Part shown: positions 8,863 to 18,269 of the stretch, in pieces
Numbering within the stretch: the stretch's first letter is position 1
How the letters are laid out: the number at the start of each line of letters is the position of its first letter
Assembly (NCBI GenBank): GCA_018623135.1
Contig: JAAZVW010000015.1
Coordinates: forward strand, 1 to 32,302
Reading direction: 5' to 3'
Origin: Pseudomonadota bacterium
GTDB taxonomy: Bacteria > Pseudomonadota > Alphaproteobacteria > UBA1280 > JAAZVW01
DNA length: 32,302 bases
Notes under the pieces: model-generated
What the model was told of the DNA's origin: nothing
The model's input: the letters and a program-made list of their open reading frames with translations, nothing else
The model's database searches: none
Program-made: the position numbers and the translations under genes

Positions 8863-10047
8863 ATGTCTAAGCTAGATTTATCCATTATCGTACCAATGTA
8901 CAACGAAGCGGAATCTGTGCATAAACTTGTAACAGAAGTGCAAAAAGTGATGAACGCCACTAAGCTTAAATGGGAGCTTATTTGTGTGGATGATGGTTCG
9001 CAAGATGGGACATCTTGGGCGCTTGAAAAAATGAAGGCAGAATGCCCTGAGCTTAAGCCTGTTTATTTCCGTCGTAATTATGGTCAAACAGCTGCAATGC
9101 AGGCGGGCTTTGATGTGGTTGAAGGTAAAATTGTTGCGACGATGGATGGTGATTTGCAAAATGACCCAGCAGATATTCCGAAGCTGATTGCCCATATGGA
9201 AGAAACGAAGGCTGATATTGTAACAGGTTGGCGTCAGAATCGTTGGCAGGACTCTAAACTGATTCGTTTATTGCCGTCACGTACTGCCAATTGGCTTATT
9301 GCTAAAATGACAAATGTACATGTGCATGATAATGGTTGTTCTTTAAAGATTTATCGTAATGACCTTGTGCAACACCTTAAAATGTATGGTGAGCAACATC
9401 GTTTTATTCCGGCATTGCTTTCTCAGTATGGTGCGAAGATTGAAGAGGTTGCGGTTTCGTACCGTGATCGTGAATTTGGTGAATCTAAGTATGGTATTAG
9501 CCGTACTTTCCGTGTGTTAGTAGACTTAATTACGGTTAAGTTTTTACTACAATACTTACATAAGCCGATGCATGCGTTTGGTATGTTGGGTATGTCTTTG
9601 CTTGCTCCTGGTGTGGTGTTGGGTTTTTACTTAACGCTGTTAAAGCTTGCGGGTGAATCTATTGGTAACCGTCCGTTGCTTATTTTAGCTGTAATGCTGA
9701 TGTTAATGGGTGTGATGATGCTTGCTATGGGTGTGCTTGCAGAGCTAATTGTACGTATTTACCACGAGCCAACAGGTCGTAAGCTTTATTTAACACGTGA
9801 TATTAATGACCCGGTTAAACCAAAATCTCGTCCGATGCCTAAAAAAGGTGATGTTGCTGCTAAAGCTGTGGAAACAGATAAGCCTGACGAAGTTGTAGAA
9901 GAGAAGAAAAAGCCTAAGGCTAAGGCAAAAGCACCTGCTAAAAAGCCAGCTGCGAAAAAGGCAACGACAACAACGGCGAAGAAAACACCTGCCAAGAAGA
10001 GTGCAACAGCTAAAAAAACGACGACCAAAAAGGCGACTAAAGCTTAA
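8863..10047 (+). CDS. GT2 family (DPM synthase/ArnC-like) glycosyltransferase with Lys/Ala-rich C-terminal tail
   Basis: LSIIVPMYNEAESV, CVDDGSQDGT, TMDGDLQNDPADIP; two C-terminal TM helices; then KPKAKAKAPAKKPAAKKATTTTAKKTPAKKSATAKKTTTKKATKA. Confidence 0.9.
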   Translation: MSKLDLSIIVPMYNEAESVHKLVTEVQKVMNATKLKWELICVDDGSQDGTSWALEKMKAECPELKPVYFRRNYGQTAAMQAGFDVVEGKIVATMDGDLQNDPADIPKLIAHMEETKADIVTGWRQNRWQDSKLIRLLPSRTANWLIAKMTNVHVHDNGCSLKIYRNDLVQHLKMYGEQHRFIPALLSQYGAKIEEVAVSYRDREFGESKYGISRTFRVLVDLITVKFLLQYLHKPMHAFGMLGMSLLAPGVVLGFYLTLLKLAGESIGNRPLLILAVMLMLMGVMMLAMGVLAELIVRIYHEPTGRKLYLTRDINDPVKPKSRPMPKKGDVAAKAVETDKPDEVVEEKKKPKAKAKAPAKKPAAKKATTTTAKKTPAKKSATAKKTTTKKATKA

Positions 10048-10967
10048 TGAAAAAAAGCCTTAAACTTCTTTTAAAGCTTATGGTAACAGCAGGCCTTTTT
10101 GGCTTGCTGTTTCATCAGGTGCCTATGGCTGAGGTAAAAGAGAAGTTTGTGAACATAGATATGTTTTATGTTGTATTAGGTTTGAGCGCGTATACGCTTT
10201 CTACTTTTGTTTCTGCTTTAAGATGGTGCCATATTGCAAGATCGTTAAATGTGGATTTACCTTATGCAAAATCCCTTAAGCTTTATTATTTAGGTAGTTT
10301 TTTTAATCAGCTGTTGCCTAGTGGTATGGGTGGCGATGCTGTAAAGGCTGTTGCGCTTGCCAAAACATCCACCCATAAAACAAAGGCAGTGCATTCTGTG
10401 ATTTTAGAGCGCTTAGCAGGTTTAGGTGTGTTATTGCTGCTGGTTGCTGTTTTTAGTTTGTATATTGTTTCTGTACTCCCTGCTTTAAGTGCGCTTTTAT
10501 GGCCGCTTCTGGCGTTGGCGTTTTGTGGTTTTGTGGTGTTGATTTATGTGATGAATAAGCCAGAGCGACTTCCACAGATAAAGGCTTTATCTTTTGTGCG
10601 TAAGTTTTTAGAAGATGTGCGCTTAAGCTTTTTTAGCTCTGTGAGGGGGTTTGTGTTCCAGTTTTTGAGTTCCTTAGTGGTGCAGATGCTTTCTATTTTA
10701 GTGTTGTACGCGGCGGCTCTTTCTATAGGTATTTCCATTAGTTTTATGGCTGTTTGTGCTTTAGCGCCAATGTTGTTTTTATTATTGGTGTTACCTATTT
10801 CTTTAGCGGGTTGGGGTTTGCGTGAGGGTGTTGCTGTGAGCTTATTTGCTTCAGCTGGGTTGATGACATCTGTTGATGCGCTATCTATGTCATTGATTTT
10901 TGGTGTGTTGGTTATGTTGGCCTCTTTACCTGGTGGGCTTGTTTTGTGGATGAGGTATAAACATTGA
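10047..10967 (+). CDS. Lysylphosphatidylglycerol synthase TM region/YbhN-like (flippase-like) integral membrane protein
   Basis: ALRWCHIARSLN, YLGSFFNQLLPSGMGGDAVKA, LPISLAGWGLREG; start overlaps GT2 stop (taATGa). Confidence 0.85.
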   Translation: MKKSLKLLLKLMVTAGLFGLLFHQVPMAEVKEKFVNIDMFYVVLGLSAYTLSTFVSALRWCHIARSLNVDLPYAKSLKLYYLGSFFNQLLPSGMGGDAVKAVALAKTSTHKTKAVHSVILERLAGLGVLLLLVAVFSLYIVSVLPALSALLWPLLALAFCGFVVLIYVMNKPERLPQIKALSFVRKFLEDVRLSFFSSVRGFVFQFLSSLVVQMLSILVLYAAALSIGISISFMAVCALAPMLFLLLVLPISLAGWGLREGVAVSLFASAGLMTSVDALSMSLIFGVLVMLASLPGGLVLWMRYKH

Positions 10968-11016
10968 AATGATTTTTTTTGTATAAATTACACTTTTAAC
11001 CTGTATGCAAAAAAGC

Positions 11017-11050
11017 AAAATAAGCGCCCTTATGTAAGGGCGCTTATTTT
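11017..11050. terminator. Perfect 16-bp-stem inverted repeat (terminator of the 6444-10967 operon)
   Basis: AAAATAAGCGCCCTTA-TG-TAAGGGCGCTTATTTT. Confidence 0.85.
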
Positions 11051-11211
11051 CGCAACATTCAAAAAACAAAGAAGGAAGCACACCTTAATAGTTTTTGTTT
11101 TTGAATACAAAATGCAAGAGTATACTTGGGTTTTATTGGTTCCCGCTCTTGCTTGGGGAGTGTTGTTATACTCCTTTTAGAATAAAAAACAACCCCTGTT
11201 TTTAAAAAATA

Positions 11212-11412
11212 TTACAGCTTGTTTACCCTATGTTGTTTTTGGGTGACACGTTCTGTAAAACTTAACTTTTTATCAACCTTTGGTTGACTTTCTTCGGCTT
11301 GCAACTCTGCATTAAATGGTTTTTTTGTATAATCTTCCATCCAGTTCATATTGACTGCAAAGTAGCTACCAAACATGGCAAAAAATGCCAGTGTAAAAAT
11401 TGATTTAATCAA
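11212..11412 (-). CDS. Small protein with N-terminal hydrophobic segment
   Basis: 66 aa: MIKSIFTLAFFAMFGSYFAVNMNWMEDYTKKPFNAEL...; no competing ORF on the other strand. Confidence 0.5.
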   Translation of the reverse strand: MIKSIFTLAFFAMFGSYFAVNMNWMEDYTKKPFNAELQAEESQPKVDKKLSFTERVTQKQHRVNKL

Positions 11413-11521
11413 AATGAATTCCCCTCTTCATTTTTCTTCTTCTTGCTCCTATATCTTTATGTAGGTCTGTATTATTATAGTGGTAACTTTTACTGACAGC
11501 CTATGTGCAAGAGGGGGTAAT

Positions 11522-12493
11522 ATGCCAAAAAACGCTAGAAATGCAAGTTTTTTATATGGTTTTTTATTTTATATGCTTTTGCTGACACCAGCAAAGGCGC
11601 AGCAATATTATTTTAATGAGTCTGAAAATTTTGGTAAAAAAGAATATCATTATAAATGGCGTGACCTTTATGGTGAGGCGCATCAGATTGTTTTTAAATT
11701 GCAAAATGTGGATATTGATAAAGCTGTTGAAAAATCACAGCCTCTGACAGAAGCCCTCATACATCAGAAAATATTAGAAGAATTGGGGCTTTATTTAAAA
11801 AGATATGCCCGTAGAGGGATTGATATTCGTATTGTGCGTTATGGAAGTTCTATACAGTTTTTAGCCAGAGGTGGACGAGAATCTGCCCGCAAGCGCGCCG
11901 TTGCGGATATACAAAAACGCTATGATAAGGCTTATGATCAGGTTTTGGCGAAGCAGGGGTATCATATGACAGAATATGGTGGCCAGCAGGTGTTGATGTC
12001 TGATTATAAAAATATTGCCAAGGAAGAGTATGCTGCTTTTAAGCCTGTGGTGTTTGAAATTTCGCGTCAGGCAACGGGGCGTTTGCGTAAAAAATTAAAT
12101 TTTGCCTTAAACTTTTTTCAGTCAATTCCTTACGAAACACCGCATAGGGAAGGAAGTGCAAGTTCGGTTCGGTTTCAGTCACCTATGAGTTTGATTACTC
12201 AGAATAAGGGGGATTGTGACGAAAAATCTTTAGCTTTTGGTGCTGTTGTGCGTCGTATGAGTATGGCGACCCCTGTTTACTTAGTTGTTATAGAGGGGCA
12301 TGCGTTGGTTGCACTTGCGATGCGCCCTGATAAGGGCGATCAGTATATAAAGAAAAATGGGCAAACACTGGTGCTTGCGGAGCCAACGGGCCCGAGTATG
12401 TTGCCTTTGGGGCGTATTACTAAGTATTCTGCAACAGAAATTGCTGCCAATAGATATGAGCTTATAGAATTGCCAGGGTTATATTCTTTTTAA
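11522..12493 (+). CDS. Secreted transglutaminase-like cysteine protease
   Basis: Signal peptide from Met at 11522 (LYGFLFYMLLLTPAKAQ); catalytic-type motifs NKGDCDEKS, EGHALVAL and AEPTGPS. Confidence 0.75.
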   Translation: MPKNARNASFLYGFLFYMLLLTPAKAQQYYFNESENFGKKEYHYKWRDLYGEAHQIVFKLQNVDIDKAVEKSQPLTEALIHQKILEELGLYLKRYARRGIDIRIVRYGSSIQFLARGGRESARKRAVADIQKRYDKAYDQVLAKQGYHMTEYGGQQVLMSDYKNIAKEEYAAFKPVVFEISRQATGRLRKKLNFALNFFQSIPYETPHREGSASSVRFQSPMSLITQNKGDCDEKSLAFGAVVRRMSMATPVYLVVIEGHALVALAMRPDKGDQYIKKNGQTLVLAEPTGPSMLPLGRITKYSATEIAANRYELIELPGLYSF

Positions 12494-12530
12494 AGATGTT
12501 TTGGTGAATGCATTATTTATGTAAAAAAAG

Positions 12531-12550
12531 AAGCCCTCAGATGAGGGCTT
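12531..12550. terminator. Bidirectional terminator between convergent genes
   Basis: AAGCCCTC-AGAT-GAGGGCTT flanked by A-rich and T-rich sequence. Confidence 0.8.
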
Positions 12551-12579
12551 TATACTTAGTGTTAAGTAAGAGACGATAT

Positions 12580-13281
12580 TTACTCTGAGCCTTGTAAGAA
12601 GAACAGATACATGGCGGCAGAGGCCATTGTGTCCCAAATGGCTTGATGGTGCTGTGCAGGGTCAATACCCATGCTGATGCGTTGTTCAGTGCTATCTGCG
12701 AGCCCGACAAGGTGGCCAAGGGTGTATTGATCTATCATGCGATAGACGATAGAGGCTTGGGCTTTAAAGCCACTTTTTTGCTGCATAACAGCGGTTGCGA
12801 GCTGTAGTTGCTCGTAATCAAAAGCAGGGTTGTGGCAGCCACATTGCAGATATTCTTTGCCTCGTTTGCTATCAATAAAGCTGTAGGGGCGCATTTTTTG
12901 GTAAAAATTTTGTAGGCCTTCGGCAAGAGTTGGTTTGTCTGCCAAAAAATCTTGGCTGAGTTTGTGGATGTTTTCTGCTTCTGCTTCCCAGCTGAATTCA
13001 GGGTCGTGCTGAAAATAGCTTTGGAAAGAATCAACAACTTTCTTTTCTGGTACCGAAATAACAACCGCAGCCAGCTCAATAACCTGTGGCAGCTTTGTTC
13101 CGGGGTTGGTTTTAAGGGTTAAGGCATTGGGCATAAAGCCTGTTGTTTCTGTATCGAGTACAATGACAAATTCGGGTGTGTTAGCGGGGGTGGCGCCTTG
13201 ATGGTTTGGGAATTTAAGCTTGAGCTTATTAACCATGGCGTTTACGTGGTTGCGTACTTCTGTTGTGTTTAAAGAAGTCAT
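12580..13281 (-). CDS. DEDDh-family 3'-5' exonuclease (RNase T/DnaQ-like)
   Basis: Exo I VLDTETTGF, Exo II CHNPAFDYEQL, Exo III HHQAIWDTMA. Confidence 0.82.
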   Translation of the reverse strand: MTSLNTTEVRNHVNAMVNKLKLKFPNHQGATPANTPEFVIVLDTETTGFMPNALTLKTNPGTKLPQVIELAAVVISVPEKKVVDSFQSYFQHDPEFSWEAEAENIHKLSQDFLADKPTLAEGLQNFYQKMRPYSFIDSKRGKEYLQCGCHNPAFDYEQLQLATAVMQQKSGFKAQASIVYRMIDQYTLGHLVGLADSTEQRISMGIDPAQHHQAIWDTMASAAMYLFFLQGSE

Positions 13282-13442
13282 ATAAAACTCCGTAAATAAT
13301 AATAGGTTGTCTGGGTAAAACGGATACTACATGGTTTTGTATACTAGTTTAGGGGTTGAAGTTTTGTCAATGGCTTTTATATTAAGGGACTCAGGAAGGT
13401 GTATCTTTTTATGAGTGTATGCATTTTTTATGGCTTAAGCTA

Positions 13443-13471
13443 TTGACAAACGTCTCTAGTTGTCGTAAAAA
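13443..13471 (+). promoter_or_regulatory. Candidate sigma70 promoter for rplU operon
   Basis: TTGACA (13443-13448), 17-bp spacer, TAAAAA (13466-13471); followed by a UTR hairpin TGTTGC-attgtg-GCAACA (13499-13516). Confidence 0.45.
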
Positions 13472-13564
13472 AGGCGAACCTAACTGACATTAGGGGTTTG
13501 TTGCATTGTGGCAACAGGTAAAGAATTTATTTTGAACTATTTGATAAAGTGAGAGTTTCTACAG

Positions 13565-13951
13565 ATGTACGCTATTGTAAAATGTGGTGGTAAACAGCTT
13601 AAAGTTCAGCAAGGTGATATTGTTAAAGTAGAACGCCTAGCTGAAGAAGCTGGTTCTAAAGTTGAACTAACAGAAGTACTGTTAGTAGCTGAAGGTGACA
13701 ACGTAACAGTTGGCACGCCAATGGTTGAAGGCGCTAAAGTAACAGCGACTATTCTTGAACAAAAACGTGATAAAAAAGTAATCGTTTTCAAGAAAAAACG
13801 TCGTCAAGGTTACAAGCTTAAGAAAGGTCACCGCCAATACGTGACAGTTCTTAAAGTTGAATCTGTAGAAGCAAAAGGTGCTAAAACACCTGCTAAGAAA
13901 ACAACAGCTAAAAAAGCACCTGCTAAAAAAGCAGAAGCTGCAGCTGAGTAA
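13565..13951 (+). CDS. rplU: 50S ribosomal protein L21 with basic C-terminal extension
   Basis: MYAIVKCGGKQLKVQQGD, FKKKRRQGYKLKKGHRQ; tail AKTPAKKTTAKKAPAKKAEAAAE. Confidence 0.97.
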   Translation: MYAIVKCGGKQLKVQQGDIVKVERLAEEAGSKVELTEVLLVAEGDNVTVGTPMVEGAKVTATILEQKRDKKVIVFKKKRRQGYKLKKGHRQYVTVLKVESVEAKGAKTPAKKTTAKKAPAKKAEAAAE

Positions 13952-13967
13952 GGAAGGGTAGCGAAAG

Positions 13968-14219
13968 ATGGCTCATAAGAAAGCTGGCGGTAGCTCTAAG
14001 AACGGACGCGATTCTGAAAGTAAACGTTTAGGCGTTAAGAAGTTTGGTGGTCAAGCTGTAATCTCTGGTAACATTATTGTACGTCAACGTGGTACTAAGT
14101 TCCACGCTGGTGATAATGTGATGATGGGTAAAGATCATACTCTTTTCGCTGTTTCAGAAGGTAAAGTATCTTTCTCTAAAGGCTACAAAAACCGTACATT
14201 CGTTTCTGTAACTGCTTAA
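13968..14219 (+). CDS. rpmA: 50S ribosomal protein L27
   Basis: [29 protein letters not shown]. Confidence 0.98.
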   Translation: MAHKKAGGSSKNGRDSESKRLGVKKFGGQAVISGNIIVRQRGTKFHAGDNVMMGKDHTLFAVSEGKVSFSKGYKNRTFVSVTA

Positions 14220-14243
14220 TTAGCAAAATTAAGAAACTCTTTT

Positions 14244-14270
14244 TAAGGGGCGGTATATACGCCCCTTATT
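14244..14270 (+). terminator. Rho-independent terminator/attenuator between rpmA and obgE
   Basis: TAAGGGGCG-GTATATA-CGCCCCTTATTTT. Confidence 0.75.
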
Positions 14271-14286
14271 TTGTATTTAAGGTTAA

Positions 14287-15498
<1,212 letters not shown>

Positions 15499-15518
15499 GT
15501 TGACATAATTTATGAATT

Positions 15519-15542
15519 AAGCCCCTTTGAGGGGCTTTTTTT
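15519..15542 (+). terminator. Rho-independent terminator after obgE
   Basis: AAGCCCC-TTTGA-GGGGCTTTTTTT. Confidence 0.88.
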
Positions 15543-15692
15543 ATGTCGTAAAATATTACCTTATTTGTCTGTTTAAGGGGGCGATATATGTAAAATAAGT
15601 CTTTGTTTTGCTTTTATGATTTTATAAATTTGAGAATCTTTATAAGCTTTTGTTAGGTGTAACTCATTTATAAAAACTAAAGGTATCAAGCT

Positions 15693-16445
15693 ATGACAGA
15701 AACTCAGTATGTTCCCCCGCAAGACGAGACTGTTGCAGAAAATGTGCCTGTAAATGAGAGTTTAAGCACCAAGCAAGAAGGAGGTAGCGCAGCTGTTGTG
15801 CAGAATGCGGAGTGTTCCCCTAAGCACTATAAAGAAGTTTCCGTTGTTGCTGCGACAGTTGCCGCCGACTTAAAAATTGTAACAGAAGTTGCTAATCAGA
15901 TTACCCTTACCGTGATGAATGCCAAAGTTGTTGCGACCCGCGCCGGGGAAGAGGGGCGTGCGTTTAAGCCAATTACCGAGTTTGTAAGTACTTTAGCGCA
16001 GGAGACATCTCAAGTGGTGTCTCAGATTAATAGTTTAGTTTTAAAAGTCTCTCAAACAGCTATGCAGGAGACTTTTACAAGACGTATGGCAGATGCGGTA
16101 ACTAAAGCCTACATGATGCATCAATCTGGTAATCAAGGCTATGAGCAATTAAAAACATGGCAACATGGTTACCAAGAACAGCAACGCACAAAACATACAG
16201 AGCTTGCAGAAGATGTGCGCAGGCTTTTAAGTGCTTTGGATGCGATTGAGTACCAGGTGCGTTCTGCGCAATGTATTAGTTCTAACTGCCGTATTGAGGC
16301 TGCAAATGTGCAGAGCTATCGACAAGATTTTGAAACGGTGGCGGCTTCTGTAGAGGCCGCGGCGCAGAAGATGAGAGAGCAGGTTTCTAAAAGCAGGCAG
16401 CAATTAGAGTTTTGCTTAAATAGCCAATTAGATGTGGGAATTTAA
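15693..16445 (+). CDS. Soluble, divergent methyl-accepting chemotaxis (MCP signalling hairpin)-like protein
   Basis: NQITLTVMNAKVVATRAGEEGRAFKPITEFVSTLAQETSQVVSQINSLV parallels the MCP tip pattern (LALNAAIEAARAGExGRGFAVVAxEVRxLAxxS). No TM segment apparent. Confidence 0.72.
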   Translation: MTETQYVPPQDETVAENVPVNESLSTKQEGGSAAVVQNAECSPKHYKEVSVVAATVAADLKIVTEVANQITLTVMNAKVVATRAGEEGRAFKPITEFVSTLAQETSQVVSQINSLVLKVSQTAMQETFTRRMADAVTKAYMMHQSGNQGYEQLKTWQHGYQEQQRTKHTELAEDVRRLLSALDAIEYQVRSAQCISSNCRIEAANVQSYRQDFETVAASVEAAAQKMREQVSKSRQQLEFCLNSQLDVGI

Positions 16446-16450
16446 ATCTT

Positions 16451-17254
16451 ATGATGAAATCAACAATTATTTATGAGCAAGATCAGCAGTGGATTATGTT
16501 TGGTCGTGACCCTGAAAAGACAGATGGTATTATTGATTCTAACCAATATATGATTAAAAAAGGTGAACGCGCTATTGTGCTTGACCCTGGTGGTATTGAG
16601 CTTTTCTCGCCAATGCTTTCTGCTGTGTTAAATCATGCTAAAGCGCATGAAATTACAGACCTTTTTGCCTCACATCAGGACCCTGATATTATTTCTTCTT
16701 TAGGCTTTTGGGATAAAGCGATGCCAGAAGCAACTTTGCATGCGCCTTGGTTATGGGAATCTTTTATTAAGCATTATGGTTGCGAGAATATTCATTATAA
16801 CCCAATCCCTGACGAGGGTATGGAAATGGATTTTAATGGTATGGAACTTAAATTTATACCAGCGCATTATTTACATTCATCTGCCAATTATCATGTGTAT
16901 GATCCGCAGGCCAAAATATTAATGTCGGGTGATATTGGTGCTTCTTTAGATAAAAGCATGCCAGAATCTGAACAGAGTATTTGGGTTGAGGATTTTGATA
17001 GCCATATACAACATGCCGCGTATTTCCATCAGCGTTGGATGCCTTCTGAAAAAGCGAAAAAAGAGTGGATTGACCGTGTGCGCAAATTAGATATTGAGAT
17101 TATGGCGCCACAGCATGGTAAGCTTTATAAAGGGGAGATGGTGACTAAATTTTTAGATTGGTTTGAGCATTTAGAAGTTGGTGTCGCCTCAAACAAAGAG
17201 CGTCAGATGAAGCGCTATGAAACTTCTAAGCGAGAGGTAACCTCTGCGGCGTAA
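16451..17254 (+). CDS. Metallo-beta-lactamase-fold protein resembling oxygen-binding diiron protein (ODP)/flavodiiron core
   Basis: SHQDPDII, PAHYLHSSANYHVYDPQAKILMSGDIGAS and MAPQHGKLY follow the flavodiiron beta-lactamase domain order; no flavodoxin domain. Confidence 0.78.
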   Translation: MMKSTIIYEQDQQWIMFGRDPEKTDGIIDSNQYMIKKGERAIVLDPGGIELFSPMLSAVLNHAKAHEITDLFASHQDPDIISSLGFWDKAMPEATLHAPWLWESFIKHYGCENIHYNPIPDEGMEMDFNGMELKFIPAHYLHSSANYHVYDPQAKILMSGDIGASLDKSMPESEQSIWVEDFDSHIQHAAYFHQRWMPSEKAKKEWIDRVRKLDIEIMAPQHGKLYKGEMVTKFLDWFEHLEVGVASNKERQMKRYETSKREVTSAA

Positions 17255-17255
17255 G

Positions 17256-18137
17256 TTAATCTTGCGCCTGTGGATGCTTTTGGTAATTTTCTAAAATAAA
17301 TTTTTGGTTTACGCTTAAATATTTTTGAGTAGTGACAATACTTTCGTGCCCTAAAAGTTGTTGTACGGCACGTAAGCTTACTCCTTGTGCAAGCAAATGA
17401 CTTGCAAAACCATGCCTTAGAGCATGGGGGGTGAGTGTATCTGGCAAATTGAGTTCTATACGTATTTTTTCGAGTAGCCGTTGCGCGGCGCGGTCGTTAA
17501 ACGGATTGAGGCGACTGGAAAGAAACAGCGCTTGTTCTTGGGTATCTGGTCTTAAGGTTAGATAATTTTTTAAAGCTTCCTTTACAGGGGGGAGCATGGG
17601 TATGATGCGTTCTTTTTGGCCTTTACCTAAAATAATAAGCTGGTCTTTATCGGTATCGGATACTTTAAGGGAAAGAGCCTCTGATATACGCAAGCCAAGG
17701 CCGTAAAGTAACATAAGTAAGGCGTGGTTACGCTGTTGTTGCCAGTCATCTGCTTTTTTTGGTTTAATATGTTTGAAGAGGCGTTCTGTTTGCTCGGTTG
17801 TTAAAGCATAGGGAATGGTTTCGACCATTTTTAGGTTGTGGATATGATAGGCTTCTGGCACATCAATTTGCTGTTGCTGCTTAAGGTATTTGTAAAAACT
17901 ACGGATGCTAGAGAGTTTTCTGTTAATGCTATTGTTGCTTAAATTTTGCTTTTTAAGTTGCATCACAAAAAAGTCTATATGTTGTTTGTTGATTTTTTGA
18001 ACAGCAGTTTCTGTAAACAAATTGATGTTTGAAAACATAAAAAAGCTTTCAAGATCTAGTTTGTAGTTCTTGATGGTGTGGGTAGAGTAGCGTTTGTAAT
18101 CTTTTAAATAATCTAAAAATTTATCGAGTAACTGCAT
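17256..18137 (-). CDS. XerC/XerD-type tyrosine recombinase
   Basis: YGLGLRISEALSL, HALRHGFASHLLAQGVSLRAVQQLLGHESIVTTQKYLSVN (R...HxxR...H...Y); N-terminal SAM-like domain. Confidence 0.92.
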   Translation of the reverse strand: MQLLDKFLDYLKDYKRYSTHTIKNYKLDLESFFMFSNINLFTETAVQKINKQHIDFFVMQLKKQNLSNNSINRKLSSIRSFYKYLKQQQQIDVPEAYHIHNLKMVETIPYALTTEQTERLFKHIKPKKADDWQQQRNHALLMLLYGLGLRISEALSLKVSDTDKDQLIILGKGQKERIIPMLPPVKEALKNYLTLRPDTQEQALFLSSRLNPFNDRAAQRLLEKIRIELNLPDTLTPHALRHGFASHLLAQGVSLRAVQQLLGHESIVTTQKYLSVNQKFILENYQKHPQAQD

Positions 18138-18269
18138 CTTTTTTAATTTTTTTTATGTCAAGGGGTAGTTAATTTTTAAAAACATCTTACATGTACTTTA
18201 TAAGTGCGGTTTTGTTAGATATTAAAGTTGAATATTTACCGCCGTGCTTCCCTCTTGTTTGTTGCTCCT

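Noticed and set aside
9786-10028. 80-aa minus-strand hydrophobic ORF (MVVVFLAVALFLAGVFFAVVVVAFF...)
   Set aside because: Looks like a membrane protein only because it is the antisense reading of the Lys/Ala-rich GT2 tail.
9910-10044. Repetitive AAK/GCT-rich DNA as a tandem repeat or CRISPR-like array
   Set aside because: The repetition is codon-level low complexity encoding the Lys/Ala tail; no fixed repeat-spacer period.
11071-11086. gaaggaagcacacc as part of an SRP RNA (GGAAGCAGCC-like) gene
   Set aside because: Only a short partial match, with no supporting hairpin like that of 4.5S RNA.
17256-18137. Tyrosine recombinase as evidence of an integrated mobile element
   Set aside because: Sequence and priA neighbourhood fit a housekeeping XerC/D; no att-like repeats, tRNA or cargo genes nearby.
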